A stretch of DNA of 64,000 bases from Undibacterium sp. CCC3.4 (GTDB taxonomy: Bacteria; Pseudomonadota; Gammaproteobacteria; Burkholderiales; Burkholderiaceae_D), in NCBI RefSeq assembly GCF_034347425.1, contig NZ_CP133779.1, forward strand, positions 1,178,001-1,242,000, written 5' to 3'. Below are positions 34,854 to 44,119 of this stretch, in pieces. Below the pieces are notes generated by a model that worked only from the letters and a program-made list of their open reading frames with translations, ran no database searches and was not told where the DNA came from. Both the position numbers and the translations under genes were made by a program. Each line of letters starts with the position of its first letter. Positions within the stretch are counted from its first letter, which is position 1.

Positions 34854-36200
34854 TTAAGCAGTTTTTCGCACAATACGAACGGCATAGCGGTTTGGTCTAG
34901 CCTTGACGGCCCGGTCGTATTGACGATCGGGCCGTTCGTCATTGAGGAGGCTAACCAGCCTTTCGCGTAGATGCTTCATCGAAGCGGGCAGCTTGCCATA
35001 GGATCTGGTGACGGCAGCCCAATGCAGCTCGAACTGGATCAAGTGGAATGCCCGGATAAAGCTCACTTCAGTGGGCTCGCACTTGACCGTCAAGGCCGCC
35101 TTGGCGATCTCCAGGCGGATCAGGTTGTAGGCAATCAGAGTGCCCCAGATTTCCTGATAGACGCCGTCTGTTGTTTTCGAGCGCAGGGTCAGCGCTGTGC
35201 CCAGCATTGTTTGCTTGAGTTCGCGGTAGCTCGTCTCGATGCCCCAACGACGCTCGTAACAGTTGGCGATATCGACGGGCTTGTAGCGGCGGCGCTCACG
35301 CAACGAGGTCAGTAGAACGCGTTTTCGCGCCTGCTGATCGACAACGGTGATGGCACGCGCCTCCCAGAATTCTGCCAACTCGGGGCACTTGGCACGGGCC
35401 TGCGGCGACACCCGCATCCGGACGATGCAATCGTTCTCATCGCCCTCGATCAGTTCCCATCGGGTATTTGATTTGGCGGGAATAATAAAGTGGCGATCCG
35501 TGCCGTGCTGCGTCAAAGCACACAGGATTTCCGCAGACAGAAAGCCGCGATCGAAGACGGTAAGCGATTCATTGGGCACATCAGCGATCAACTGCTTTGC
35601 GTACAACATCTCATTGGTGCCGTAAGGGCCGAACGCGGCACTGTGAACGATATGCGTCGGCAAAGCGGTCAGTGTCACGCCGCGTACTTGCGGATAGCTG
35701 GCGAGAGCACCGCTGGCGTAAAGTTGGGCGCCGAAATGGCTCCGGTTCTCGACGTTGTCATGGGTGCGCAACGTGGTGCCGTCCATAGCAAACAGTTGCA
35801 GCCCTTTAAATAGATAGGCGCGGCGATCCTGGCCGCTCCAGTGACGGGCGGAGTGATCGAACAGCCACTTCAGCGGTTCGGAACCAAGGCGCTGGCGCGC
35901 CTGTGCCGCCGCACTCTTACTGACAAAAGGCGTTTGCGAATCCGGCACCGCCAATCCGAGATCATCCAATACTTCGCCGATGGACTTGTGGCGATACAGC
36001 GCCAACGCCACCATTAGCCAAACCACTTGTTCGGCCGGCAGCCGCCGATGGCGAATGCTGGTTGCATCGGTGCGCTTCACGGCCTGTTCGATCCACTCGA
36101 TAGGCAAATGCTCGCCAAGTCGCCGCCAGTCGGGTGACTCAAGGTGGTTTGCCAGGAAATGAAGGGTATCGTCGAACATTGCGACGAAGGTTAACAGCAT
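34854..36200 (-). CDS. IS4-family transposase, copy A
   Basis: The product is 448 residues. An N-terminal DUF4372-like helical part precedes a DDE domain with D140 (MDGTT), D217 (FDRGF) and E322 in the IS4 signature Y-x2-R-x3-E-x6-K (YERRWGIETSYRELK). All catalytic residues are present and the frame is open, so it should be active. The stop codon lies inside the terminal repeat. It differs from copy B at residue 211 (Glu here, Lys there). An alternative start is the ATG seven codons in. Confidence 0.95.
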   Translation of the reverse strand: MLLTFVAMFDDTLHFLANHLESPDWRRLGEHLPIEWIEQAVKRTDATSIRHRRLPAEQVVWLMVALALYRHKSIGEVLDDLGLAVPDSQTPFVSKSAAAQARQRLGSEPLKWLFDHSARHWSGQDRRAYLFKGLQLFAMDGTTLRTHDNVENRSHFGAQLYASGALASYPQVRGVTLTALPTHIVHSAAFGPYGTNEMLYAKQLIADVPNESLTVFDRGFLSAEILCALTQHGTDRHFIIPAKSNTRWELIEGDENDCIVRMRVSPQARAKCPELAEFWEARAITVVDQQARKRVLLTSLRERRRYKPVDIANCYERRWGIETSYRELKQTMLGTALTLRSKTTDGVYQEIWGTLIAYNLIRLEIAKAALTVKCEPTEVSFIRAFHLIQFELHWAAVTRSYGKLPASMKHLRERLVSLLNDERPDRQYDRAVKARPNRYAVRIVRKTA

Positions 36201-36228
36201 GCCGTAACGTTTACAACCACTAAATAAA

Positions 36229-36258
36229 AATGCCGTTCAGTCTTAACTGAACGGCATT
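36229..36258. terminator. Hairpin at the transposase-proximal end of IS copy A
   Basis: AATGCCGTTCAG (36229-36240) pairs with CTGAACGGCATT (36247-36258) around a short loop. Read on the minus strand, which is the direction of transcription entering from the metallophosphoesterase gene, it is followed by TTTTATTT. It therefore looks like an intrinsic terminator guarding the transposase from read-in. Confidence 0.7.
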
Positions 36259-36259
36259 A

Positions 36260-36271
36260 AGCCCAAGGCTG
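36260..36271. repeat. 12-bp target duplication, right of IS copy A
   Basis: This is identical to 34829-34840. It is followed by CCGCTTTTTT, the remaining half of the interrupted terminator hairpin. Confidence 0.92.
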
Positions 36272-36294
36272 CCGCTTTTTTCACAGCGTATGCT

Positions 36295-37701
36295 TTACGG
36301 CGTCGTCGCATCGCAATCGGTTTGCTTGGCCGTCATGCGGCAAGTGCGCAGCACTTTACCCTGCAGGTTCCAGGCCCGCACTTGCCAATGATCAACATAG
36401 CGTTCCATCGTCATGAAGCCGACTTCGTTAGAATTGCTGAAATGGGCAACTTTAGCGCCGGCAAACGGCGTGACATCGGCCGCCAGCGGTTGCGGTACTG
36501 GCGTATCGAGCGAAGAACCGCCATTGCCACTGACAAATTGGGTCGGATGGTCGGTGGCAAAAGTCAGGGCTTCGAACAAATGCACATGGCCGGCAATGGT
36601 GGCGTGAATATTGGCAGCAAACAAGCGTTGCGGATGAACTTCTTGCAACAGCGCCTGCAGTGCCGCATTGCCTGGTTTCACATCCAAACCGCCGCTGCGT
36701 TTCTTTTCTACCGCCAAGCCCAACACCGGATGATGCTCGATGAATAAATTGAAGTCAGCCGTGCCGGCTAAACGGTCGACGGTTTGAATTTGCTCGCGGT
36801 AAATCGGATAGGCTGGGTCGTCCAGCGCGAGGGCTTTGTTCGGCACCTTGGCGCTGTCGAACACGATGATTTGCGCCAACTCGCCACCGACGCGACCGAG
36901 TGGTACCGCATACGGGGCGCTGTAATCGCCGCGTAAATCATTGCTTTCAAGATTGCAATCACGGCCCGCTTGCAAGGGCCGCGGGTCGAGCAGGCGCCAC
37001 CAGCCTTGGCCAGCACGCGCACACGATTCATGATTGCCACGCACCATCACCCATGGCGCGGTTTTGAGCAAGGCCGCGGCCGGATCGAAGAAATCGGCAT
37101 GCCAAGTATCCCAGCCATAACCCCAAGGGCTGCCGGCACACTCAGGATGATCATCCGGGCAAGGATTTTCACGATAATGATAATCGCCGACGTGGACCAC
37201 CAGATCGGGTTTGAACTGTGCAGCTTTAGCGATCATGGAACGGAACGCCCATTTTTCACTGTCATTACAAGGTTGATAGTAATTGTCGGCTGCCTTGAGA
37301 CGGCAACCGCTGTCACCGATCACGACAATTTTTTCTATCGCGGCCGGCGGCAGAGCCAGCGTTTGTGAACCGATGCGCGCTTGTTTGGTGCCAGCCGCGA
37401 TCACGGCTTCACAGGTCAGCACTGGAAACGCCGATGGTTTCGAGATCTCGCTCTTGCTGGCAGTTTTACGCTGCGCTTCGGTGGCAGCGGCGGCGCGTAC
37501 TGTCATCGGCAGCACCACACCATCTTGCACCAAGGCAGGGCAGGAAGCAGCGCTGGTAATGGCACGGGCGATGGCTTGCCCGTTTTCACCGAGCACCACC
37601 CAACGCGCTTTGAGCTCGGCATCTTGGTCGGGCGCGCGTATGCCTGTACAGGCGCTCAACAGCAGTAAACTGCTCACAGACATGAGCACAGATAATTTCA
37701 T
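36295..37701 (-). CDS. Calcineurin-like metallophosphoesterase, lipoprotein
   Basis: The product is 468 residues. The signal ends in lipobox LLSAC (Cys about 18). The metallophosphoesterase motifs appear in order: VIGDSGCR, VVHVGDYHYR, VMVRGNHE, 'FIEHHPVLG' and 'IAGHVHLFE'. This gives a complete dinuclear metal site, although motif I has GDSGC where many members have GDxH or GDTG. Exact substrate is unknown; such exported enzymes cleave phosphomonoesters. The ATG at 37701 has AGGAG upstream. Its terminator has been interrupted by IS copy A. Confidence 0.85.
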   Translation of the reverse strand: MKLSVLMSVSSLLLLSACTGIRAPDQDAELKARWVVLGENGQAIARAITSAASCPALVQDGVVLPMTVRAAAATEAQRKTASKSEISKPSAFPVLTCEAVIAAGTKQARIGSQTLALPPAAIEKIVVIGDSGCRLKAADNYYQPCNDSEKWAFRSMIAKAAQFKPDLVVHVGDYHYRENPCPDDHPECAGSPWGYGWDTWHADFFDPAAALLKTAPWVMVRGNHESCARAGQGWWRLLDPRPLQAGRDCNLESNDLRGDYSAPYAVPLGRVGGELAQIIVFDSAKVPNKALALDDPAYPIYREQIQTVDRLAGTADFNLFIEHHPVLGLAVEKKRSGGLDVKPGNAALQALLQEVHPQRLFAANIHATIAGHVHLFEALTFATDHPTQFVSGNGGSSLDTPVPQPLAADVTPFAGAKVAHFSNSNEVGFMTMERYVDHWQVRAWNLQGKVLRTCRMTAKQTDCDATTP

Positions 37702-37786
37702 CACGGGTGTCTCCTGATAAGGTCACAACAACAAATAGTCCGCCATACTAAGCGATGCAGATGACAACAGCATGATAGGACCCTGA

Positions 37787-38977
37787 TCATACGCCCAGCG
37801 CCGCATAGGCATGACGTTTGAACTCGAAGGAAAACGGGTGCCAAAAACTCATCAAGCGCTGCGTCATCAAGATACCGGCAATATTGTGGCGCGGTGAAAT
37901 CCACCAATGCGTTCCGGCAATACCACCCCATTCGAATTCACCGTGCGCCGTCGGCGGATCGATGCTCGATGGTGCCAGCGTGACGGCGCCGCCTAGCCCG
38001 AAGCCCTTGCCCGGTACCGCACCGATGCCGGGAAAACTCAATCCCATGCCAGCAGGCAAATGGTTCTCCATCATCAAGGCGATGGTTTGCGGCCGCAGCA
38101 AGGTCGTGCCACCTGGCATAAAACTGCGTAGCAGCGCCAGCATGTCGGGCAAACTGGAGACCAAGCCACCGCCACCGGAAAGGCGCGCCACCGGCATGGT
38201 GAAGGCCCCCGGATACGGCGAGCGTTCAAGCCGGCGCAAGCCGCGCGCGAGCACATTGCTGACATCGACACCGGCATAATAGGCAGTCAGGCGGTGCACT
38301 TGCTCGGGCGGCACATGAAAGCCACTGTCATGCATCTGCAAGGGTACAAAAATACGCCTGCCGATAAAGTCGTCGAAACGCTCGCCGCTGACAACTTCAA
38401 CCACGCGCGCCAGGACATCACTGGCGATCGAGTATTCCCATGCTTGCCCGGGATGAAAACTCAGCGGCAGCGCGGCCAGCGCATCGACCATCTCGGCCAG
38501 ACTGGTAAAGGCATTGAGCACCTTGGCCTCGTTGTAAGCGCGATACAGCAAGCTGCCGTGATCGAGTAAGCCGTAAGCGAGTCCGGAGGTGTGATTCAAA
38601 CATTGCCGCAAGCTGATGGCGGAGCGCGCCGCTTCGGTCTGATCGAGCGACGTGGCGCCAGGCAAAAGCACGCGCCGCTGCGCCATCTGCGGCAGATACT
38701 GTTCCAGTCTGTCATCGAGCTGCAACTTGCCATCTTCCATCAGCAGCAAAATCGCTATCGAGGTAATCAGTTTGGTATTCGAAAACACCCGAAACAAATG
38801 ATCCTCGCGCAAGGGAATCGCCTGTTCTTTATCGGCCCAGCCGCTGCAGTGCTGATACACCAAATCGCGCCCGACCAGTAAAGCACCGGAGACGCCGGCG
38901 AGGATGTCGCGGTCGACGTATTTTTGCATCGATGAATTTACTTCAGCGAAGTCGTAGCCCATTTCGTTTATGATCAT
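37787..38977 (-). CDS. Serine hydrolase of the beta-lactamase class C/esterase family
   Basis: The product is 396 residues with no signal peptide. The nucleophile motif SxxK is SNTK (FRVFSNTKLITSIAILLL, about residue 67). The second motif is Tyr in 'WEYSIASDVLARVVE' (YSI in place of the usual YSN), and a late 'EFEWGGIAGTHWWISP' supplies the third motif region. Lack of an export signal and the context argue for an esterase (EstB-like) or D-amino-acid amidase rather than an antibiotic-resistance enzyme. It is divergent from the glycerate kinase gene. Confidence 0.85.
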   Translation of the reverse strand: MIINEMGYDFAEVNSSMQKYVDRDILAGVSGALLVGRDLVYQHCSGWADKEQAIPLREDHLFRVFSNTKLITSIAILLLMEDGKLQLDDRLEQYLPQMAQRRVLLPGATSLDQTEAARSAISLRQCLNHTSGLAYGLLDHGSLLYRAYNEAKVLNAFTSLAEMVDALAALPLSFHPGQAWEYSIASDVLARVVEVVSGERFDDFIGRRIFVPLQMHDSGFHVPPEQVHRLTAYYAGVDVSNVLARGLRRLERSPYPGAFTMPVARLSGGGGLVSSLPDMLALLRSFMPGGTTLLRPQTIALMMENHLPAGMGLSFPGIGAVPGKGFGLGGAVTLAPSSIDPPTAHGEFEWGGIAGTHWWISPRHNIAGILMTQRLMSFWHPFSFEFKRHAYAALGV

Positions 38978-39055
38978 TTGCTGGAAAAAAATGTCAGTAC
39001 TGATAACAGTACTGTTTTATGTTTAAAAAATTTACCGTTACTGAAACTGCCGACT

Positions 39056-40324
39056 ATGCCGACCTCCTCGCCACGTACATTGTTGACTTCACTCTATCAT
39101 AGCGCCGTCGCCGCAGTCAGCGCTGAAAAATGCCTGCCGGCCTATTTGCCGGCACCGCCGGCACATGGTCGCACTATTGTAATCGGTGCCGGCAAAGCCG
39201 CGGCCGCCATGGCCTTAAGTGTTGAGCAACATTGGGATGCCCCCCTGTCGGGCTTGGTGGTCACCCGTTATGGCCACGGTGCACCATGCCGTCGCATCGA
39301 AGTAATCGAAGCGGCGCACCCGGTGCCAGATGAAGCCGGGCAACAAGCGGCCCTACGCATGCTCGCCATGGTAGACAATCTGACGGCCGATGACCTCGTG
39401 CTGTGTCTGATTTCGGGTGGGGGCTCGGCCTTGCTGGCCTTGCCGGCGGCCGGCATCACGCTGACACAAAAACAAGCGATCAATAAAGCATTGCTCAGAA
39501 GCGGTGCCGCCATCGGTGAAATGAATTGTGTTCGTAAGCATTTATCGGCTATCAAGGGTGGTCGGCTCGCGCTGGCCTGCGGCGCGGCGCGCGTGCTCAC
39601 CTTGATGATTTCCGATGTGCCTGGCGACGACCCCGCCATCATCGCCAGCGGCCCGACCTTGGGCGACGACAGCACTTGCGCACAGGCTTTGGCGATCTTG
39701 GAAAAATATCAGATCGCCATCGAACCAGCCATCCGCGCGCATCTGAGCTCGGGACGCGGCGAAACGCCGTCTACTGACGATGTGCGTTTTGCCAATCACC
39801 AACATATCATCATCGCCACGGCCGACCAAGCACTTGCAGCGGCAGCGGCAACCGCACAGGCGGCCGGTATGACCGCCCATATTTTGTCGGATGGCATGGA
39901 AGGAGAAGCGCGCGACATCGGGCTCATGCATGCGGCGCTGGCACGCCGGGTGGCTTTGCAAGATCAACCGTTTACGCGTCCCTGCGTGTTGCTGTCAGGC
40001 GGAGAAACGACCGTGACCGTGCGTGGCAATGGCCGCGGTGGCCGCAACGCGGAGTTTTTACTCAGTTTGGCGCTCGCGCTCAAAGCCCATCCGAACATTT
40101 ATGCCATCGCTTGTGACACCGATGGCATCGACGGTTCGGAAGATAATGCCGGTGCCATTTACAGCCCCGATTTCGAGCAGCGCGCCGCACTGCTGCAGTT
40201 GTCGCCGAAATTGATGTTGGAAAACAACGATGCCTACAGTTGCTTCGAGGCTTTAGGTGATTTATTGATCAGCGGCCCTACTCGCACTAACGTCAATGAT
40301 TTCAGAGCAATTTTGATTTTGTGA
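39056..40324 (+). CDS. Glycerate 2-kinase (GckA/TtuD type, DUF4147/MOFRL)
   Basis: The product is 422 residues. The N-terminal DUF4147 domain has 'IVIGAGKAAAAMA', 'HPVPDEAGQQAA', 'LCLISGGGSALL' and 'MNCVRKHLSAIKGGRLA'. The C-terminal MOFRL domain has 'VLLSGGETTVTVRGNGRGGRNAEF' (seen as GGETTVTVRGNGRGGRN) and 'DTDGIDGSEDNAGA'. It phosphorylates D-glycerate to 2-phosphoglycerate. Glyoxylate from the nearby ureide route can be turned into glycerate, so this kinase may finish purine carbon assimilation (inference). The start at 39056 is the first ATG consistent with homologues; the frame is open to 38978. Confidence 0.88.
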   Translation: MPTSSPRTLLTSLYHSAVAAVSAEKCLPAYLPAPPAHGRTIVIGAGKAAAAMALSVEQHWDAPLSGLVVTRYGHGAPCRRIEVIEAAHPVPDEAGQQAALRMLAMVDNLTADDLVLCLISGGGSALLALPAAGITLTQKQAINKALLRSGAAIGEMNCVRKHLSAIKGGRLALACGAARVLTLMISDVPGDDPAIIASGPTLGDDSTCAQALAILEKYQIAIEPAIRAHLSSGRGETPSTDDVRFANHQHIIIATADQALAAAAATAQAAGMTAHILSDGMEGEARDIGLMHAALARRVALQDQPFTRPCVLLSGGETTVTVRGNGRGGRNAEFLLSLALALKAHPNIYAIACDTDGIDGSEDNAGAIYSPDFEQRAALLQLSPKLMLENNDAYSCFEALGDLLISGPTRTNVNDFRAILIL

Positions 40325-40348
40325 ATAGGCCACTGTGGCACTTATAAT
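40319..40348 (+). promoter_or_regulatory. Candidate promoter of the ABC importer operon
   Basis: A consensus -10 TATAAT (40343-40348) has a weak -35 TTGTGA (40319-40324) at 18 bases. It lies 181 bp upstream of the ATPase gene, so the leader would be long; no riboswitch-like fold was recognised in it. Confidence 0.45.
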
Positions 40349-40528
40349 GTAGGCTCAATACCCAACATATGGGTTCGATGATGCTAATGGCATGCAATCT
40401 TCCTAAGCTGAATTGTCATTGCTGTTTTTTTGCGCAGCATGGTGGCCGCTGTGGGCTACTTGCTGCGCTCGGCCGCTCAAAGTTCCCCCTTGTGTTGATG
40501 CTTTACATCCTTGCTAAAAAAGGTATAT

Positions 40529-42088
40529 GTGACTTCTTTTGTTTCACCCATTTTGCCGCGCTTAGAGCTGACAGGCATCTGTAAAAGCTATCCCGCCGTA
40601 ATCGCGAATGATCATATCGATCTGCGTGTTGCTCCCGGTGAAATTCATGCGGTACTCGGTGAGAACGGTGCCGGCAAATCGACCTTGATGAAGATTATCT
40701 TCGGTGCCGTACAACCAGACGCCGGACGCATAGTATGGAACGGGAAGGAAGTAAAAATTGCCACGCCACAGCATGCGCGCGCACTCGGCATCGCCATGGT
40801 GTTCCAGCATTTCTCGCTGTTCGACACCTTGACCGTGACCGAAAACATTGCACTCGGTTTGGCACCCGGCATCAATATGAGCGAATTGGCCGAACAAATT
40901 CGCCTCACCGGTGCCACCTACGGCTTGGAGCTCGAACCACAGCGCCATGTTCACACGCTTTCGGTAGGCGAACGGCAGCGCGTGGAAATCGTGCGTGCCT
41001 TGCTCACGCGACCACAATTACTGATCCTCGATGAACCGACTTCAGTGCTCACGCCGCAAGCGGTACAAAAGCTCTTCGTGACCTTGCGACAAATCGCCGC
41101 CGAAGGCTGCAGCATCTTGTACATCAGCCATAAACTTGATGAAATTCGTGAACTCTGCCATTCCGCAACAGTCATGCGTATGGGCAAAGTGACCGCACAT
41201 TGCGACCCCGCGGCAGAAACTGCCGCCAGCCTGTCGCGTCTGATGATAGGTGAGAGTTTGCCGCTGCCAGCCGCGCCAAGCGCGGTGACGCCGGGTGCCG
41301 TGCGCTTGCAACTGAGCCAATTGACGCTGCCGAAAGCCCATGCATTTGCCACCGCACTGGCATCGATAGAACTAGCCTTACGTGCCGGAGAAATCGTCGG
41401 CATCGCCGGGGTTTCCGGCAATGGCCAACAAGAATTGCTGGCCGCCTTGTCCGGCGAAGACCGGCGTTGCGCACCAGCCACGATCCGTTTGCACGAGCAA
41501 GCAGTCGGCCAGCTCGGCCCGCATGCACGCCGCGCGCTCGGTCAAAGTCTGGTGCCGGAAGAGCGGCTGGGACGCGGTGCGGTACCGGAATTGAGTCTGA
41601 CCGAGAATATGCTGCTGTCGCAGCAGCAAGCACCGTTCGTGCGCCGCGGCATGATCAATTTCCCCCACACCATCAAAGCTGCGGCCGATATCATCCAACG
41701 TTTTCGCGTCAAGGCATCGGGGCCGGCGGCACCGGCGCGCAGCTTGTCGGGCGGAAATTTACAAAAATTCATTGTCGGCCGTGAAATCATGCGTGCCCCC
41801 AGCGTATTCATCGTCGCTCAACCGACTTGGGGTGTCGACGTCGGTGCGGCGGCCCAGATACATGCCGAAATTCGGCAACTGCGCTTGGCTGGTTGCGCAA
41901 TTCTGGTGATTTCCGAAGAACTCGATGAATTATTTGAATTATGCGACCGCCTGCATGTGATCGCCAAAGGACGGCTCTCGCCTTCAATCAACACAGCGGC
42001 TGCCAGCCGCGAACAAATAGGATTATGGATGAGTGGATTATGGCATGACGATGGCAGCACCCTTGCTGCGGAGGTAGCCCATGCTTAA
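40529..42088 (+). CDS. ABC transporter ATP-binding protein, nucleoside/purine importer (two ABC domains)
   Basis: The product is 519 residues from the GTG at 40529, which has AAGG upstream; a TTG six codons earlier is also in frame. Domain 1 has Walker A GENGAGKST, signature LSVGERQR and Walker B LLILDEPT. Domain 2 has a weaker P-loop (GVSGNGQQ), signature LSGGNLQK and a degenerate Walker B (VFIVAQPTWGVD). This double-ABC layout is that of BMP-dependent nucleoside importers. It overlaps the next gene by 8 bp and forms a four-gene operon. Confidence 0.9.
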   Translation: MTSFVSPILPRLELTGICKSYPAVIANDHIDLRVAPGEIHAVLGENGAGKSTLMKIIFGAVQPDAGRIVWNGKEVKIATPQHARALGIAMVFQHFSLFDTLTVTENIALGLAPGINMSELAEQIRLTGATYGLELEPQRHVHTLSVGERQRVEIVRALLTRPQLLILDEPTSVLTPQAVQKLFVTLRQIAAEGCSILYISHKLDEIRELCHSATVMRMGKVTAHCDPAAETAASLSRLMIGESLPLPAAPSAVTPGAVRLQLSQLTLPKAHAFATALASIELALRAGEIVGIAGVSGNGQQELLAALSGEDRRCAPATIRLHEQAVGQLGPHARRALGQSLVPEERLGRGAVPELSLTENMLLSQQQAPFVRRGMINFPHTIKAAADIIQRFRVKASGPAAPARSLSGGNLQKFIVGREIMRAPSVFIVAQPTWGVDVGAAAQIHAEIRQLRLAGCAILVISEELDELFELCDRLHVIAKGRLSPSINTAAASREQIGLWMSGLWHDDGSTLAAEVAHA

Positions 42089-43148
42089 GCTGGAATTACG
42101 CGCGAGCTCCTCGCGCACGATGGCCTACGCCTCACCGGTGCTGGCCTTAATCCTGACGATATTGTTCGGCGGCTTGGTGTTTCTGGCGCTGGGTAAGAAT
42201 CCGCTGGTCGGACTGCAAGTATTCTTGCTTGAACCGCTGCGCAATACCACCGCGATTGCCGAACTCTTGCTCAAAGCCACACCGCTGGTGCTGTGCGCGC
42301 TCGGTCTGTCGGTCTGTTACCGCGCCAATGTGTGGAATATCGGTGCCGAAGGACAACTCGTGATCGGTGGTTTGGCCGCCGGGGCTTGTATCGTTGCCTT
42401 CGACCATGACAACCCTGTCTTAGCCGGCGGCTTGGTACTGCTGCTCGCTTGCATCGCCGGCATCGTCGGTGGTGCTGCTTGGGCTGCGATCACGGCGTTT
42501 TTGCGTGACCGTTTTCATGCCAATGAAATTCTGGTGTCACTGATGCTGACCTATATCGCTCAATTGTTGCTGATGTATGCAGTCAACGGGCCCTTGAAAG
42601 ACCCGAACGGCATGAATTTCCCACAATCGAAAGTGTTTTCCAGCGAATACTTGCTGCCGCATTTATTTTCCGGCACGCGCTTGCATATCGGCTTTGTCGT
42701 CATGCTCGTCGCCACCTTACTGATGACGGTGTTCATCTACCGCAGCTTTGCCGGCTTTCGCCTCACCGTCGGCGGTATGGCACCGTTGGCGGCGCGCTAT
42801 GCCGGTTTTTCCAGCCGCAAAGCACTCTGGACTTCCCTGCTCATTTCCGGCGGCTTTGCCGGTTTGGCCGGGGCCTTCGAGGTGGCAGGTCCAATCGGCC
42901 AAGTTTTGCCCTCGATTTCACCCGGTTACGGCTTTGCCGCCATCATCGTCGCCTTCATCGGCCGCCTCAACCCTATCGGCACGCTGTTCGGCGGGCTGGT
43001 TTTGTCGCTGTTTTATCTCGGTGGTGAGCTGGCGCAATCGCGGCTAGGCTTACCATCGGCGATCACCGGTCTGTTTCAAGGCATGCTGCTGTTTCTGCTG
43101 CTCGCTTGCGACACCTTGATCAATTACCGCCTGCGCTGGAAGAACTGA
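42081..43148 (+). CDS. ABC transporter permease, nucleoside/purine importer, subunit 1
   Basis: The product is 355 residues with about eight to ten membrane segments and the BPD_transp_2 family pattern, including 'NVWNIGAEGQLVIGG' and, near the end, 'GYGFAAIIVAFIGRLNPIG'. It pairs with the downstream permease to form the membrane channel. The start overlaps the ATPase gene by 8 bp and its stop is 2 bp before the next gene. Confidence 0.9.
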   Translation: MLKLELRASSSRTMAYASPVLALILTILFGGLVFLALGKNPLVGLQVFLLEPLRNTTAIAELLLKATPLVLCALGLSVCYRANVWNIGAEGQLVIGGLAAGACIVAFDHDNPVLAGGLVLLLACIAGIVGGAAWAAITAFLRDRFHANEILVSLMLTYIAQLLLMYAVNGPLKDPNGMNFPQSKVFSSEYLLPHLFSGTRLHIGFVVMLVATLLMTVFIYRSFAGFRLTVGGMAPLAARYAGFSSRKALWTSLLISGGFAGLAGAFEVAGPIGQVLPSISPGYGFAAIIVAFIGRLNPIGTLFGGLVLSLFYLGGELAQSRLGLPSAITGLFQGMLLFLLLACDTLINYRLRWKN

Positions 43149-43150
43149 GT

Positions 43151-44062
43151 ATGGAAAATTTTGCTGCCCTCATCGCCGCCTCGATCAATTCCGGCACCCC
43201 CTTACTGATCGCCGCGTTGGGCTTACTGATCAATGAACGTGCAGGCGTGCTCAATCTTGGTGCCGAAGGCATGATGCTGGTGGCCGCCATCGTCGGCTTC
43301 GCCGTGGCCCATCAAAGCCATGTGCCGGCACTCGGCTTTCTGGCCGGTGCCGTATCCGGCATGCTGATGGCCAGCCTGTTCGCCTGGCTGACCCTGGTAC
43401 TGGCCACCAATCAAGTCGCCACCGGACTGGCCCTGTCCATCTTCGGTGCCGGTCTGTCGGCCTTCATCGGCCAAGCCTTCGTCGGGCAATCCTTGCCGGC
43501 AGGAAAGCATGGCATTCCCTATCTGCAAGACTTGCCCTTCTTCGGTAAAGCCCTGTTTGACCAGCATAGCGCCGTCTATTTCAGCCTGCTACTGTGCGCC
43601 GGCATCGCCTGGTTTTTATACCGCAGCCGCGCCGGGCTGGTCTTGCGGGCGATCGGTGAATCGCCCGAATCGGCTCATGCACTCGGCTATCCGGTGCGCA
43701 AGATCCGCTATGCCGCCCTGCTCTTCAGTGGTGCGTGCTGCGGCATCGCCGGTGCTTATCTGTCCATCGTCTACACGCCGATGTGGGTGGAAGGCTTGGT
43801 AGCTGGCCGCGGTTGGATCGCGTTGGCACTGACCACCTTTGCCACATGGCGCCCGGCACGCGTCTTGCTGGGTGCTTTACTGTTCGGCAGCGTCACGATC
43901 TTGCAGTTTTATTTCCAAGCCATCGGTATTGCGATTCCATCGCAAATTTTGTCGATGTTGCCGTATCTGGCCACCATCGTCGTGCTGGTGCTGATTTCAC
44001 GCAATCCGGATTGGATACGCCTGAACATGCCGGCGTCGCTGGGCAAGCCCTTCCGTCCTTAA
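43151..44062 (+). CDS. ABC transporter permease, nucleoside/purine importer, subunit 2
   Basis: The product is 303 residues with about eight membrane segments. 'GLLINERAGVLNLGAEGMML' is the typical first part of the second permease in BMP-type importers, followed by 'ALGYPVRKIRYAALLFSGA' and 'VAGRGWIALALTTFA'. The ATG at 43151 directly follows the stop of subunit 1. The in-frame upstream extension lies in the previous gene and is not needed. Confidence 0.9.
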   Translation: MENFAALIAASINSGTPLLIAALGLLINERAGVLNLGAEGMMLVAAIVGFAVAHQSHVPALGFLAGAVSGMLMASLFAWLTLVLATNQVATGLALSIFGAGLSAFIGQAFVGQSLPAGKHGIPYLQDLPFFGKALFDQHSAVYFSLLLCAGIAWFLYRSRAGLVLRAIGESPESAHALGYPVRKIRYAALLFSGACCGIAGAYLSIVYTPMWVEGLVAGRGWIALALTTFATWRPARVLLGALLFGSVTILQFYFQAIGIAIPSQILSMLPYLATIVVLVLISRNPDWIRLNMPASLGKPFRP

Positions 44063-44119
44063 GGATACATGCCGGCCCGCTGTTTTTGAAATTTGTTCGT
44101 TCACAAAAGGAAGCTGATT

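Larger units (their letters stand above)
34841..36259 (-). mobile_element. IS4-family insertion sequence, copy A
   Basis: The element is 1419 bp with 17-bp perfect terminal inverted repeats (34842-34858 and 36242-36258, AATGCCGTTCAGTTAAG) within TAATGCC...GGCATTA ends. It is flanked by 12-bp direct repeats. It carries one transposase gene on the minus strand. The transposase-proximal end (36229-36258) holds the terminal repeat plus an inverted copy, forming a hairpin. A second copy lies at 60823-62241 in opposite orientation, with the same length and one coding difference. Confidence 0.95.

Noticed and set aside
37787..38977. Beta-lactamase conferring resistance
   Set aside because: SxxK is present, but there is no signal peptide, the Tyr motif is YSI and the whole chain fits the EstB-like esterase group.
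40349..40528. Purine riboswitch in the leader of the ABC importer operon
   Set aside because: The context invited it, but no purine-aptamer core or paired loops could be recognised in the leader.
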